DNA from: CAYMPH01 sp964529415
GTDB lineage: Bacteria > Spirochaetota > UBA4802 > UBA5550
Direction of reading: 5' to 3'
DNA: 64,000 nucleotides
Assembly: GCA_964529415.1 (NCBI GenBank)
Contig: CAZGWD010000014.1
Location: 29,317-93,316 of the forward strand
The position numbers were made by a program, and so were the translations under genes. The notes under the pieces were generated by a model, which ran no database searches, had not been told where the DNA came from, and was given only the letters and a program-made list of their open reading frames with translations. Of this stretch, positions 26,450 to 34,842 are shown one piece after another. How positions within the stretch are numbered: the stretch's first letter is position 1; each line of letters starts with the position of its first letter.

Positions 26450-26851
26450 TTACTTTTTTTCTAATTCATAAGGCCATCTTGTATAACCGCCCCAGTTAAT
26501 CATCTTTGTGTATCCGGATTTTTCAAGATTTTTAATTACTGCCTGTGCGCGTCCGCCGGTTTCACAATATACAATAAGATATTTATCTTTAGATATTTCT
26601 CCAAGCTTGCTCATTACAACAGAAGATGGATATGATTTTGCAGTTGGAATATGTCCTTCTTTATATGATGACTCAGGACGCACATCAATAATCATAATGT
26701 TCGGATCAGGTTTAACAGTAAGCTCCTTAAGTTTGTCAGGAGATAAATATTTCTTTAGAGAAGCTCCATCGCTTGAGATATATCCTTCGGAGCAGGATGT
26801 TAAAATTAAAGATGTTGTTATTAGTAATGAAAATATAATTATTTTTTTCAT
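26450..26851 (-). CDS. Rhodanese-domain lipoprotein
   Basis: From ATG 26851 (good GGAGT ribosome binding site) the 133-residue product has a signal sequence ending in the lipobox 'LTSC' (Cys20). A single rhodanese domain follows: 'IIDVRPESSYKEGHIPTA' and active-site loop 'YCETGGRA' with Cys96 as the sulfur carrier. The frame extends upstream to 26926, but that would bury the signal peptide. Rhodaneses move sulfane sulfur; an extracytoplasmic lipid-anchored one probably handles sulfur compounds or persulfides at the envelope. It is the last gene of the operon with hemerythrin and the candidate selenoprotein. Confidence 0.88.
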   Translation of the reverse strand: MKKIIIFSLLITTSLILTSCSEGYISSDGASLKKYLSPDKLKELTVKPDPNIMIIDVRPESSYKEGHIPTAKSYPSSVVMSKLGEISKDKYLIVYCETGGRAQAVIKNLEKSGYTKMINWGGYTRWPYELEKK

Positions 26852-26944
26852 GATGGACTCCACTATTTTTATGTTATTTTTTTCAACTAACATCTTCTCA
26901 AATACAATATTAAAACACTTCATCAAATAGTATTTTTTAAAATA

Positions 26945-27376
26945 TTAGTAATCATAAGCCGTAACACTATTTCCAATAAGAATTGAACATGGCCAAGTTC
27001 CAGTAAAATTGTTTATAATAATTGGCCGTGAACCTGACGTTCCAAATGCAGCTCCACCAGATGTTGTCCCCGAACAGGTTACACCACCAGTTACTTGAAC
27101 TGTATATTCTGTTGCACTTATAGCTTTAAAAATTTTAATTTTTGTTGTTCCATTATCAACTGCTAAACCAACCCCTGCACTTGGATTATTAGTATATATA
27201 GCATTGCAAGATGTAGCCGCTGGACAAGATAATGACGCAAGAGTATACGATTTTGTTAATAAAGCTTCCCCAGCCGCAGGAGTATTGTACCCAGTAGGAT
27301 ATGAAGCTCCTGTAATTTGATTACAACCAGCTAATCCAATTAAACTTAAACTTAATAAAAATAAAAAAATTCTCAT
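26945..27376 (-). CDS. Small cysteine-containing lipoprotein, unknown function
   Basis: From ATG 27376 the product is 143 residues with a signal ending in 'GLAGC' (lipobox). The mature part is Gly/Thr/Ser/Ala-rich and beta-like, with four further cysteines ('LSCP', 'TSCNA', 'VTCSG', 'WPCSI') that could form two disulfides. I do not recognise the family. The open frame's first codon is a TTG two codons earlier; the ATG has better spacing from AGGA. That AGGA overlaps the stop of the upstream candidate selenoprotein, so translation is probably coupled. Confidence 0.75.
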   Translation of the reverse strand: MRIFLFLLSLSLIGLAGCNQITGASYPTGYNTPAAGEALLTKSYTLASLSCPAATSCNAIYTNNPSAGVGLAVDNGTTKIKIFKAISATEYTVQVTGGVTCSGTTSGGAAFGTSGSRPIIINNFTGTWPCSILIGNSVTAYDY

Positions 27377-27385
27377 ATGCAATTC

Positions 27386-27541
27386 CTACTTCTTATTTTT
27401 TAATTCTATTGGTCTTATATTATCCTCTTCCTTACAGGAAGGTGAAGACATTCATGTGGATATTCCTGCTTTAGGCAGAATAAATTTATTTAAAATAAAC
27501 CACCCTGTAAAAAAAACAACAAGTATTAAAATATCATTCAT
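27386..27541 (-). CDS. Candidate small membrane selenoprotein (in-frame TGA = Sec30)
   Basis: ATG 27539-27541, preceded by an AGGAT ribosome binding site, opens a frame of 51 codons ending in TAG at 27386-27388. Codon 30 is TGA (27452-27454). Residues 4-22 form one transmembrane helix, followed by 'LPKAGIST', the TGA, then 'MSSPSC' and a charged tail. Cys36 would give a U-x5-C redox pair facing one side of the membrane. A hairpin (27427-27441) follows the TGA with bacterial SECIS-like geometry. Without Sec insertion the product is a 29-residue peptide. It lies 26 bases after the hemerythrin stop and 9 before the lipoprotein start. The readthrough reading is an inference; no sel genes are in the window. 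Confidence 0.62.
27427..27441 (-). promoter_or_regulatory. SECIS-like hairpin downstream of in-frame TGA
   Basis: In the minus-strand RNA, CUUCCU (27436-27441) pairs with AGGAAG (27427-27432) around the triloop GUA. The apical loop starts 16 bases after the UGA and its first base is G. Published bacterial SECIS rules ask for a short upper stem, a G in the first two loop positions and about 16-37 bases from UGA to loop, so this fits at the lower limit. Confidence 0.5.
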
Positions 27542-27567
27542 ATTATATCCTGAAATTTTTTTAAAAA

Positions 27568-27978
27568 TTATGAATTAACATTTTTACTTTTAAAAAAATC
27601 TTTATATGCCATATCGCTTCCAAGAATATGATTAACAAGCCAGTCACTTAAAAATTTTAATAAAGCCAGAGTTATTTTTGATTTACCTGATATAAATTCT
27701 TCGTAAAATTCAGTTACCTGTGCAGTCAAATCATCATGTTCCTTCTTGTGATTTTCCCTATTCGGATAATCATATAATAGCATAAAATCTTCTTCGTGTT
27801 TAAAATGTATTTTTGTATAATTTACAAGGCTTGATAAAATTTCTTTCATTGTATAATGCGCACTGCCTGCAAGAACTGATGAATTAAGATTATTAATAAA
27901 TGTAATAAGCTGCTTATGCTCTTCATCAAATTGATTGACACCAACACTATAATCACTTACCCACTCAATATATTCCAT
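27568..27978 (-). CDS. Bacteriohemerythrin
   Basis: A 136-residue single-domain hemerythrin. All seven di-iron ligands are present at their usual positions: His21, His58, Glu62, His77, His81, His117 and Asp122 ('HILGSD'). Such proteins bind O2 or NO reversibly and serve storage, sensing or protection in anaerobes and microaerophiles. It is the first gene of the unit continuing into the candidate selenoprotein, a lipoprotein and a rhodanese. A plausible promoter (TTGATA-18-TATTAA) lies in the 99-base gap upstream. Confidence 0.95.
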   Translation of the reverse strand: MEYIEWVSDYSVGVNQFDEEHKQLITFINNLNSSVLAGSAHYTMKEILSSLVNYTKIHFKHEEDFMLLYDYPNRENHKKEHDDLTAQVTEFYEEFISGKSKITLALLKFLSDWLVNHILGSDMAYKDFFKSKNVNS

Positions 27979-28077
27979 TTTTTCCCTCTTAAATATATAA
28001 CCTCTAATTTAATATAATACATTTTACTGAATTATCAACTTAAATTTCAAACAAAATAATTAATATATCTGTTATTT

Positions 28078-28698
28078 TTAAATAGTATATTTGTTAAAAA
28101 GTTTCTCAAATAAATAATCATATAAAATAACTGCTGTATTCTTAACATTTTTTATAATATCTTTATCAGAGTCATTACCCGGCACATCTGTTACAATTTT
28201 AAACAGATACCCTTTTTTATTGTAAAGTCTGCATATCTGCATGAAAGAAGCTCCTTCCATATCAGCAAGATCTGCAAATTTTCCTGCACTTTCGCGATCA
28301 ATATTATTCACCATCGGCCTGTCCTGTGTTGCAAGGGAAGCTAATGAAAATCCATCTAAAATATCCGGAGAAGTAATTCTATTATTTCCTGATATAAAAG
28401 GCCTGTCAGGTTCAATAATGCTGTTTATATGAAGTACGTCTCCAATTTTAAATTTGCTGTTAAGATCGCCTGAAGCGCCTAAATTATACAATGTATCAAC
28501 ATCAAACAAATTAATAATATGTGATACACCAGAAGCGCAGCAGGCTTTTCCAATACCGGTTATTACTAAAAAAATATTATCTTTAAAATACACAGAAAAA
28601 GGTTTGGCTGATTTCTGAACAAGACACATATTCTCTATGAATGGTCTTGCCTCAATCATAGTTGCCATTACAATTCCTATTTTATCAGCCCCTGACAT
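28078..28698 (-). CDS. mqnB: Futalosine hydrolase
   Basis: A 206-residue nucleosidase of the MTA/SAH-nucleosidase fold. The N-terminal strand 'KIGIVMATMIEARPF', the 'YNLGASGDLNSKFKIGDV' loop and 'DMEGASFMQIC' with the ribose-binding Glu fit the family. Next to mqnD it is best read as MqnB, which releases hypoxanthine from futalosine in the alternative menaquinone pathway. It overlaps the mqnD stop by 22 bases. Met11 has a better ribosome binding site but would delete the first strand, so I keep Met1. Confidence 0.85.
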   Translation of the reverse strand: MSGADKIGIVMATMIEARPFIENMCLVQKSAKPFSVYFKDNIFLVITGIGKACCASGVSHIINLFDVDTLYNLGASGDLNSKFKIGDVLHINSIIEPDRPFISGNNRITSPDILDGFSLASLATQDRPMVNNIDRESAGKFADLADMEGASFMQICRLYNKKGYLFKIVTDVPGNDSDKDIIKNVKNTAVILYDYLFEKLFNKYTI

Positions 28699-29471
28699 AA
28701 TGCCATTTCCTCAAGTTTTTTTACTGCATCCATTCCTATTGTACCAAGTGATCTGGAAAAGTCATTAACGTAAAGTCTGATATGTTCATCAATTACTTTA
28801 TCATCCATTTCTGATGCAAGTGATTTAACATACGATCTCGAAGCAGTTACATTATTAAATGCAAAATCTATGGAAGATAGAATAATTGAACTGATTTTTT
28901 CTGAATACTCTGATAATTTTTTTTTAACTGCAATACAGCCGAGCGGTATAGGCGACCCTGTTTTCTCTTCCCACCATGCACCAAGATCAATGATTTTTTT
29001 CAAACCGTATGATTCAAATACAAACCTGCCTTCATGTATAACAAGTCCAGCATCGAACTCTCCGGATGCAACAGCAGGCATAATTTCATCAAACCTTAAA
29101 ACAGTTAAATTTTTTAAATTTCTGTTCCATAATTTTAAAAGAAGTGCCGCAGTTGTTAAATCTCCCGGAATCGCAATTTTGGATTCTTTGGATAATTCTT
29201 TTCCGTCTCTTGAAACAAGCAAAGGACCGCATCCATATCCTAAAGCAGAGCCTGAATCAAGAAGAACGTATTTATCTTTTAAAAATAAATATGCATGATA
29301 TGAAATTTTTATGATGTCGAATTTTTCCTGAAATGCGGATTTATTCAGCTCGTCAATGTCCATAATATGAGATTTGAACTTAAATCCGGATAAATCAACA
29401 AGATCATGGGTCATCGCGTGAAAAATAAATGCGTCATTAGGGCATGGTGAAAATGCGATTGAAAATTTCAA
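28677..29471 (-). CDS. mqnD: 1,4-dihydroxy-6-naphthoate synthase
   Basis: A 264-residue protein of the periplasmic-binding-protein-like MqnA/MqnD fold. The MqnD start 'FSPCPNDAFIFHAM' and 'DIIKISYHAY', 'SALGYGCGPLLVS', 'VIHEGRFVFE' are characteristic. It converts cyclic dehypoxanthinyl futalosine to 1,4-dihydroxy-6-naphthoate. The start abuts the HAD gene stop without a gap. Confidence 0.93.
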   Translation of the reverse strand: MKFSIAFSPCPNDAFIFHAMTHDLVDLSGFKFKSHIMDIDELNKSAFQEKFDIIKISYHAYLFLKDKYVLLDSGSALGYGCGPLLVSRDGKELSKESKIAIPGDLTTAALLLKLWNRNLKNLTVLRFDEIMPAVASGEFDAGLVIHEGRFVFESYGLKKIIDLGAWWEEKTGSPIPLGCIAVKKKLSEYSEKISSIILSSIDFAFNNVTASRSYVKSLASEMDDKVIDEHIRLYVNDFSRSLGTIGMDAVKKLEEMALCQGLIK

Positions 29472-30137
29472 TCAGAGTTTCTCCTTAAAAAATTTCAAGA
29501 GCGACGTATGATCCTGAAATATCTTATCTGCTTCAGATAAATATTCATCTCCGAGAGTTGTTTTCACTGCAAAGCATACAAGACCAGCAGATTTAGCTGA
29601 TTTAATTCCAAGCGGAGCATTTTCAATGACAAGAGTGTCGCCATTTGTGCCTCCAATTTTCTTTAAACCTGCCCTGTAGGGTTCCGGATCCGGTTTCCCT
29701 TTTTTTACATCTTCATCAGCCACGATTATGTCAAAATAGGATAAAATATCATTTGGAATTAAATGAGTAATTGTTCTTTTCATCGAGCCGGTAACAAGTC
29801 CGATTTTAATATTTTTTGATTTAAGAAATTTTATAATATCAATTGCAACCGGGAATAAGAAAATTTTTCTATTTTCAAATAAGCTGTGTTTCTGTAAAAG
29901 CATTTCACTGAAAACTTCTTCATCAGGTATTTCAATGCCTTTTTCTTTATATATATCCTTTACTGATTCTACTCCGGACATGCCTTCTCTAATATAAATA
30001 TCGAGAAGTTGAACATCAAGCCCATATGCATGCAGCACATGCTGCCAGACTTCAGCGTGATGCTTCATTGAATCAACAACAATTCCGTCCATATCAAGCA
30101 AAGCTGATTTCATATTATTTATTACGAGTTCAACCAT
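29472..30137 (-). CDS. HAD-superfamily hydrolase, beta-phosphoglucomutase-like
   Basis: A 221-residue HAD enzyme with nucleophile motif 'LLDMDGIVVDS' (motif I), 'GLVTGSMKRT' (motif II) and 'KGKPDPEPYRAGL' plus 'LVIENAPLGIKSA' (motifs III/IV). The helical cap sits between residues 25 and 95. These enzymes are phosphatases or phosphomutases; the substrate cannot be predicted. It is wedged between ddl (gap of 3 bases) and mqnD (no gap), so cotranscription is certain in practice, but the metabolic link is unclear. Confidence 0.88.
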   Translation of the reverse strand: MVELVINNMKSALLDMDGIVVDSMKHHAEVWQHVLHAYGLDVQLLDIYIREGMSGVESVKDIYKEKGIEIPDEEVFSEMLLQKHSLFENRKIFLFPVAIDIIKFLKSKNIKIGLVTGSMKRTITHLIPNDILSYFDIIVADEDVKKGKPDPEPYRAGLKKIGGTNGDTLVIENAPLGIKSAKSAGLVCFAVKTTLGDEYLSEADKIFQDHTSLLKFFKEKL

Positions 30138-30140
30138 CTG

Positions 30141-31241
30141 TTATATCTCGGTTGAGATTTTCATTCTCTGTCTGTGCTTATCAAAACCAAGATCAATAAG
30201 GATATCGAGTAACTCGGAATAACCGGTTCCGGAGTGTTCCCAGAGTTTCGGATACATGCTGATTGAAGTAAAACCAGGCAATGTATTTATTTCATTTAAA
30301 TAAAAATTACCATTTATTTTATCCAGAAAAAAATCCACTCTGGCCATTCCGCAGCAATTTAAAGTTTTAAAAGCCGATACCGCACATTTTCTTATCTGAG
30401 CTGAAATTTCATCTGATAAATCAGCAGGGATTGCAAGAGATGCTCCATCGGCATCAATATATTTTGCTTCATAAGAATAAAATTCATGATTAGGCTTAAT
30501 TTCTCCAAGCGCTGATGCTTCCGGATCATCATTGCCGAGAACTGCACATTCAATCTCTCTTGCATTTACAGCTTTTTCAATCAGAATTGCATTATCATAT
30601 TTAAATGCAAATTCAATTGCGGATGTAAGATCTTCAATAGTCTTAACTTTAAAAACACCGACTGAAGATCCTGTATTAGAAGGTTTAACAAACAGCGGAA
30701 TTCCGATTTTATTTTTAACAGAATCTATAATGAATTTCGGATTTTTTTCCCATTCTGAATTTTTTACTGTAATCCATTCAACAACAGGAATTCCGGCTGC
30801 AGCAAGCAGTCTTTTTGTAACGTCCTTATCCATGCCTATTGCTGATCCTGCAACATCAGCTCCGACAAAAGGAACCATTGCCAGCTGAAGGAGTCCCTGA
30901 AGTGTTCCATCTTCACAATATGTTCCATGCATAACAGGAAAAACTATATCAGCTTCAATTCTTTTTCCAGTTTCAATATTATGGCATACAAGTTTATTAT
31001 TTCTATTAAAGTGATTCAAAAGCCAGGTGCTGGTTTTATCCAGTTTCATTATCCTGCCGAAATCTTTATGCTCAATTATTTCAGGATGATCCTGGACATG
31101 CCAGGTACCATCCCTATCAACACCAACGGCAATGATCTCATATTTGCTTTTATCAAGCATTGATACAACTGAAGCTGCAGAACAAAGAGATACATCATGC
31201 TCTCCGGACCTTCCGCCGTATAAAACAGCAACCCTTATCAT
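30141..31241 (-). CDS. ddl: D-alanine--D-alanine ligase
   Basis: A 366-residue ATP-grasp ligase that makes the D-Ala-D-Ala dipeptide for peptidoglycan. N-terminal 'VLYGGRSGEHDVSL', 'VMHGTYCEDGTLQG' (family usually HGxxGEDG), 'VKPSNTGSSVGVFKV' and the metal-binding end 'FYLNEINTLPGFTSISMYP' are all present. The start overlaps the lysC stop by 4 bases. Confidence 0.96.
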   Translation of the reverse strand: MIRVAVLYGGRSGEHDVSLCSAASVVSMLDKSKYEIIAVGVDRDGTWHVQDHPEIIEHKDFGRIMKLDKTSTWLLNHFNRNNKLVCHNIETGKRIEADIVFPVMHGTYCEDGTLQGLLQLAMVPFVGADVAGSAIGMDKDVTKRLLAAAGIPVVEWITVKNSEWEKNPKFIIDSVKNKIGIPLFVKPSNTGSSVGVFKVKTIEDLTSAIEFAFKYDNAILIEKAVNAREIECAVLGNDDPEASALGEIKPNHEFYSYEAKYIDADGASLAIPADLSDEISAQIRKCAVSAFKTLNCCGMARVDFFLDKINGNFYLNEINTLPGFTSISMYPKLWEHSGTGYSELLDILIDLGFDKHRQRMKISTEI

Positions 31242-32461
31242 AATTGTTCTACAAAAATTCCATGCAGAAGTTTTACTGCTGTTTCAGCCTGTGAAGTTTC
31301 TATAACACAGGAAATACCAATCTCTGATGTTGATATCATCTCTATATTAATTCCCTTATCAGAAAGAGCTGTAAACATTTTACCTGCAACGCCGTATGAA
31401 GAAAGCATACCAACACCAACTGCTGAAACAATTGCGATATTATCTTTTGAATCAACTCCGGTTGCCTTCCATTCATCTTTTAATTTTTCACAAATAACCA
31501 GAGCTTTTTGAATATCACTTTTCTTGGTTGTAAATGAAATTGTGGCTTTATTGTCTTTTCCTGTAGACTGAACTATCATATTTACATAAATTTTACTTTC
31601 ACCGAGAGCCATAAAAAGTTTTGCAGCTATTCCAGGCTGGTCAGGAATATCTCTTATATTAATTTTTGCCTCATCTGTCTTGGATGTAATTCCGCTAATA
31701 ATAAATTTTTCCATCATTTCCTCCCTGGGCATAACGATCGTGCCTTCTTCATAATTAAAGCTCGATCTAACATGTATTTTAACATTATATTTTTTTCCGA
31801 ATTCCACTGATCTTGAATGAAGAACACCTGAACCAAGTCTTGCAAGCTCAAGCATTTCATCATAGCTTATTTCCTTGAGCTTTCTTGTGTTCTGAACCAT
31901 GCGCGGATCAGCTGTGTAAACACCATCCACATCAGTATATATTTCGCAGTCTCTGGTTCCGAGAACAGAAGCAAGTGCTACAGCTGAAGTATCTGAACCG
32001 CCGCGTCCCAATGTAGTTATATTCTCATTCTCATCAATTCCCTGAAATCCGGCTACAATTACCACTTTTTTCTCTTCAAGAGATTTTCTTATTCTTTCAG
32101 TTGCTATACTTTCAATTTTTGCATTTGAAAAGTTTCCATCTGTCATAACCTTGACCTGCGAACCTGTATAGGAAACCGCATCAACATCCACTTCATGCAA
32201 AGCCATGGCAAGCAGGGATATTGAAATCTGCTCCCCTGTAGAAAGAAGCATATCCATCTCTCTCTTGCTCGGATTTTTTGTTATTTTTGATGCAAGATCA
32301 ACAAGCTCATCAGTGGTGTGTCCCATTGCAGAAACAACAACTACAACAGATTTTCCGTTCTCAACATATTTTTTTATTCTTTCAGCTACAGCCTTAATCC
32401 TTTCAGGAGTACCAACTGAAGTTCCGCCGTATTTCTGAACAACAATTTTTAGATCAGACAT
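31238..32461 (-). CDS. lysC: Aspartokinase
   Basis: A 407-residue monofunctional aspartate kinase: 'VQKYGGTSVGTPERI' at the start, 'TTLGRGGSDTSAVALA' and 'EIYTDVDGVYTADPRMV' in the kinase domain, then two ACT domains (about 265-335 and 345-405) for lysine/threonine feedback. It feeds diaminopimelate, lysine and threonine synthesis. It heads the lysC-ddl-HAD-mqnD-mqnB unit and is preceded by AGGAAT and by the terminator of the upstream lipoprotein gene. Confidence 0.97.
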   Translation of the reverse strand: MSDLKIVVQKYGGTSVGTPERIKAVAERIKKYVENGKSVVVVVSAMGHTTDELVDLASKITKNPSKREMDMLLSTGEQISISLLAMALHEVDVDAVSYTGSQVKVMTDGNFSNAKIESIATERIRKSLEEKKVVIVAGFQGIDENENITTLGRGGSDTSAVALASVLGTRDCEIYTDVDGVYTADPRMVQNTRKLKEISYDEMLELARLGSGVLHSRSVEFGKKYNVKIHVRSSFNYEEGTIVMPREEMMEKFIISGITSKTDEAKINIRDIPDQPGIAAKLFMALGESKIYVNMIVQSTGKDNKATISFTTKKSDIQKALVICEKLKDEWKATGVDSKDNIAIVSAVGVGMLSSYGVAGKMFTALSDKGINIEMISTSEIGISCVIETSQAETAVKLLHGIFVEQL

Positions 32462-32483
32462 TTTTCTATTCCTTGTAAAAAAT

Positions 32484-32501
32484 TACCGGCTATTGCCGGT
32501 A
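32484..32501 (-). terminator. Terminator-like hairpin between the lipoprotein gene and lysC
   Basis: TACCGGC / GCCGGTA arms of 7 bases with a 4-base loop, followed on the minus strand by AATTTTTTAC. It ends the lipoprotein transcript and lies just upstream of the lysC ribosome binding site, so it could also act as an attenuator within a leader. Confidence 0.7.
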
Positions 32502-32554
32502 TAATGATAAACTTTATGTTAAATAAAATTGTATAAGTTTTGTGTCAATAAAAA

Positions 32555-33976
32555 TTATTGCAAGTTAATTGGAGATAAAGCATTTGTATTTAAAACACTA
32601 TCAAAAATCTGACCATATTGAGGTAAAACTGATGATTCATAAACATTATAAATTCCAGGCTTAATATTAGTAAAAGCCACAGTACCAGTAGCTGATATAT
32701 AAGCTGCTGCAATAGGCATTTTAAAACTTGAAATTTTTGTATTGTATGTATCCCAAGCAGTTGTAAATATGGCTGGTGGAGCTGGATCAGCAGTTATACA
32801 TAATGCATATTTATTGGAATAATTTATTTTGTATTTTTCATAATTTAAATAATAATCCATTAAAGGCCCAATATAACTCCCTGGATTAATAGGAGCTTTT
32901 GGAAAATCGCAGTTAACAATATTTACATTCGATCCTGTATCAGTTCTTGCATCATTTAATACAAAATAATCTGTATCAGTTGAACCACTTGGAACAAGAA
33001 TAATATACCCATTAACACCTGATTTTGTTATTAGCGGAGTAGTCCGCGCAGTTGCAGGAACATAACTTCTTGCAACACCAAGAATATGCCCATATGGTAA
33101 TTCATTTTCATGAACTCTTCTCAAATAATCAGATAAACCCCAGTAATGAGTTAATGTCATTACTCCATCCGGATATGATACCATTTCATATTTCTTGATA
33201 AAATTTTTAATCAGAAGCCTAACTTCTAAAACTGTTCTGCTGTCTGCAAGACTGAATTCAAACCCACCGGAAATTGGAATTTCTAAAGGAAATATTCTAT
33301 TTACATATAGTGCTTCCATTCGCAGAGTATCCCAATAGGTATTCATCATTGATGAAGCAAAATCATAACCGTTTACTGAATTTTCTGCGAAAATTGCTGA
33401 TGAAGTGCTTACATAAGTCCAGTTCGCTCCTCCATCAGCGGAAGTATATTGAGTAGCATTATTGAAAAGTGTTTTTCTAAAATATATTTTTAAAGATGTA
33501 TATGTTTTACCTGGAGTAACATCATCTGTTTGGAGAAGGATTCCGCTTTTGAAAAATGAATCAAAGTTATCCAAACCTACAGAATAAGTCTGCCTGAAAT
33601 TAGCAAATTTAAGTTCAGTACCATCGGATGCAACAATTCTCATTTCAGCTATATCAAACATAAACTGAGTTGGTAGAAAAACATCATTTACACCAGCTGC
33701 GCCGGTTTTATAAAATACAGAATCATCTTCAAGTAAATTACTATTCATTGCTGGAAAACTCCAATTCCAAACATAATTTGGCTCAGATTCATAAGTACCT
33801 TTCAATATAACTTCCATTCTGTCAGTACTCATTTCCCAGAGGAGAGCTTTTTCTCCACATGAAGTATTCATTAAAACAGAAAAAATTAAAATAATTTTCA
33901 CAAGCAGTTTAATAGCAATTAATGCTTTGAATTTTTTACTATTTTTTAATTTATTTATTGTTTTCATTATATTCAT
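32555..33976 (-). CDS. Large lipoprotein-like exported protein, unknown function
   Basis: A 473-residue product with a basic N-terminus, a hydrophobic stretch at about 20-37 and a relaxed lipobox ending 'MNTSC' (Cys40), acceptable for spirochaete-type lipobox rules. Met4 is an equally good start. The mature part is beta-rich with many aromatic residues and no recognised motif; it ends with a short Thr/Gly/Tyr region reminiscent of carbohydrate- or surface-binding folds ('IKPGIYNVYESS'). It is probably surface or outer-membrane anchored. It follows the barrel gene by 30 bases and may be expressed with it. Confidence 0.72.
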   Translation of the reverse strand: MNIMKTINKLKNSKKFKALIAIKLLVKIILIFSVLMNTSCGEKALLWEMSTDRMEVILKGTYESEPNYVWNWSFPAMNSNLLEDDSVFYKTGAAGVNDVFLPTQFMFDIAEMRIVASDGTELKFANFRQTYSVGLDNFDSFFKSGILLQTDDVTPGKTYTSLKIYFRKTLFNNATQYTSADGGANWTYVSTSSAIFAENSVNGYDFASSMMNTYWDTLRMEALYVNRIFPLEIPISGGFEFSLADSRTVLEVRLLIKNFIKKYEMVSYPDGVMTLTHYWGLSDYLRRVHENELPYGHILGVARSYVPATARTTPLITKSGVNGYIILVPSGSTDTDYFVLNDARTDTGSNVNIVNCDFPKAPINPGSYIGPLMDYYLNYEKYKINYSNKYALCITADPAPPAIFTTAWDTYNTKISSFKMPIAAAYISATGTVAFTNIKPGIYNVYESSVLPQYGQIFDSVLNTNALSPINLQ

Positions 33977-34006
33977 AATTGTATTTATTTAACAGCCGTA
34001 TTTATT

Positions 34007-34573
34007 TTATGGAATTATATTAAAATAAAGACATATTCCTACATTAAAGATATGACCGCCTGGTGCATTTGCAACTACCCCGGCCTCCAATATATATATA
34101 TAATCTAGTCTTAAGCCAATATTTATAAATTTGCCTGCTGGAAACGAAACCTCAGCACCCCCTATAAAAATCGGCTCAAGTTGCTCAGACAAATCAGGCT
34201 TAATCTGCATATATGCCGCACCTGCGCCAAGCTTTAACTGAATTTTTAAGGGTATATTCAATGGGAGAAGAAATAGAGCAGTTCCGTAAATTGGAACAAA
34301 AGTAAGCTCATTCACCCCTCTTGATTTATAATTCTGGTACGAAACATCAAGTCCGAGCTTAAGAAAATCCGGAGGCAGATTGAATCTGAAAAAACCGCCG
34401 CCGCCAAGATTAGTTTCAATCAGATTCGCAGTCTGCCCGAGAGGCGCAATAACCCCGAACCAGCCGCCTATCTGCGGACTTAAAAAATAATTTTTACGGT
34501 CCTGTGCTGAAACCTGCATAGAAACAGATATAATTATTAAAACAGGTATTATTATTTTTAATTTATTTAACAT
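34007..34573 (-). CDS. Outer-membrane beta-barrel protein
   Basis: A 188-residue protein with a signal peptide (cleavage near 'VSAQ-DR', residue 23-24) and alternating beta strands ending in 'FNVGICLYFNIIP'. Glycine-rich 'NLGGGGFFRFN' parallels the barrel at 21.9 kb, suggesting the two are distant relatives. Function is unknown. A TTGACA box at 34721-34726 (minus) lies in the 269-base upstream gap, which otherwise holds nothing I can identify. Confidence 0.75.
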   Translation of the reverse strand: MLNKLKIIIPVLIIISVSMQVSAQDRKNYFLSPQIGGWFGVIAPLGQTANLIETNLGGGGFFRFNLPPDFLKLGLDVSYQNYKSRGVNELTFVPIYGTALFLLPLNIPLKIQLKLGAGAAYMQIKPDLSEQLEPIFIGGAEVSFPAGKFINIGLRLDYIYILEAGVVANAPGGHIFNVGICLYFNIIP

Positions 34574-34842
34574 TTATATTATTTTTAATTCATTGAAAAG
34601 ACATGAAAAAATCATTAAAATATTTTAACTAATGATATTAGAATCTTCAATATGAATAAGGTTACACCAATTTATTGAAATATATGCATTAATTATCATA
34701 TTTTTTATATTATCGCTTTATGTCAAATAAAATAAATAGATGAACTCTTTTATCCAACCAAAGTATTAAATCATAATTTTGATAACAACCGGCAAATCTC
34801 AAATAAGAGATTACTGTAAATTCCAACTTAAGCGGGTTCTTT
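34574..34842. other. Non-coding gap, candidate TTGACA box only
   Basis: These 269 AT-rich bases between truA and the barrel gene hold no ORF I believe. On the minus strand TTGACA (34721-34726) has only a weak -10 (AAATAT at 17 bases), and the resulting leader to 34573 would be about 115 bases. Confidence 0.4.

Noticed and set aside
26852..26926. Upstream start for the rhodanese gene
   Set aside because: It would add 25 residues before a clear lipoprotein signal; ATG 26851 has a GGAGT ribosome binding site.
27452..27454. TGA at codon 30 read as an ordinary stop, leaving a 29-residue membrane peptide
   Set aside because: Possible, but the frame after the TGA stays open for 21 codons, keeps a Cys, ends in overlap with the next ribosome binding site, and has a SECIS-like hairpin. 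The Sec reading explains more, though it is unproven.
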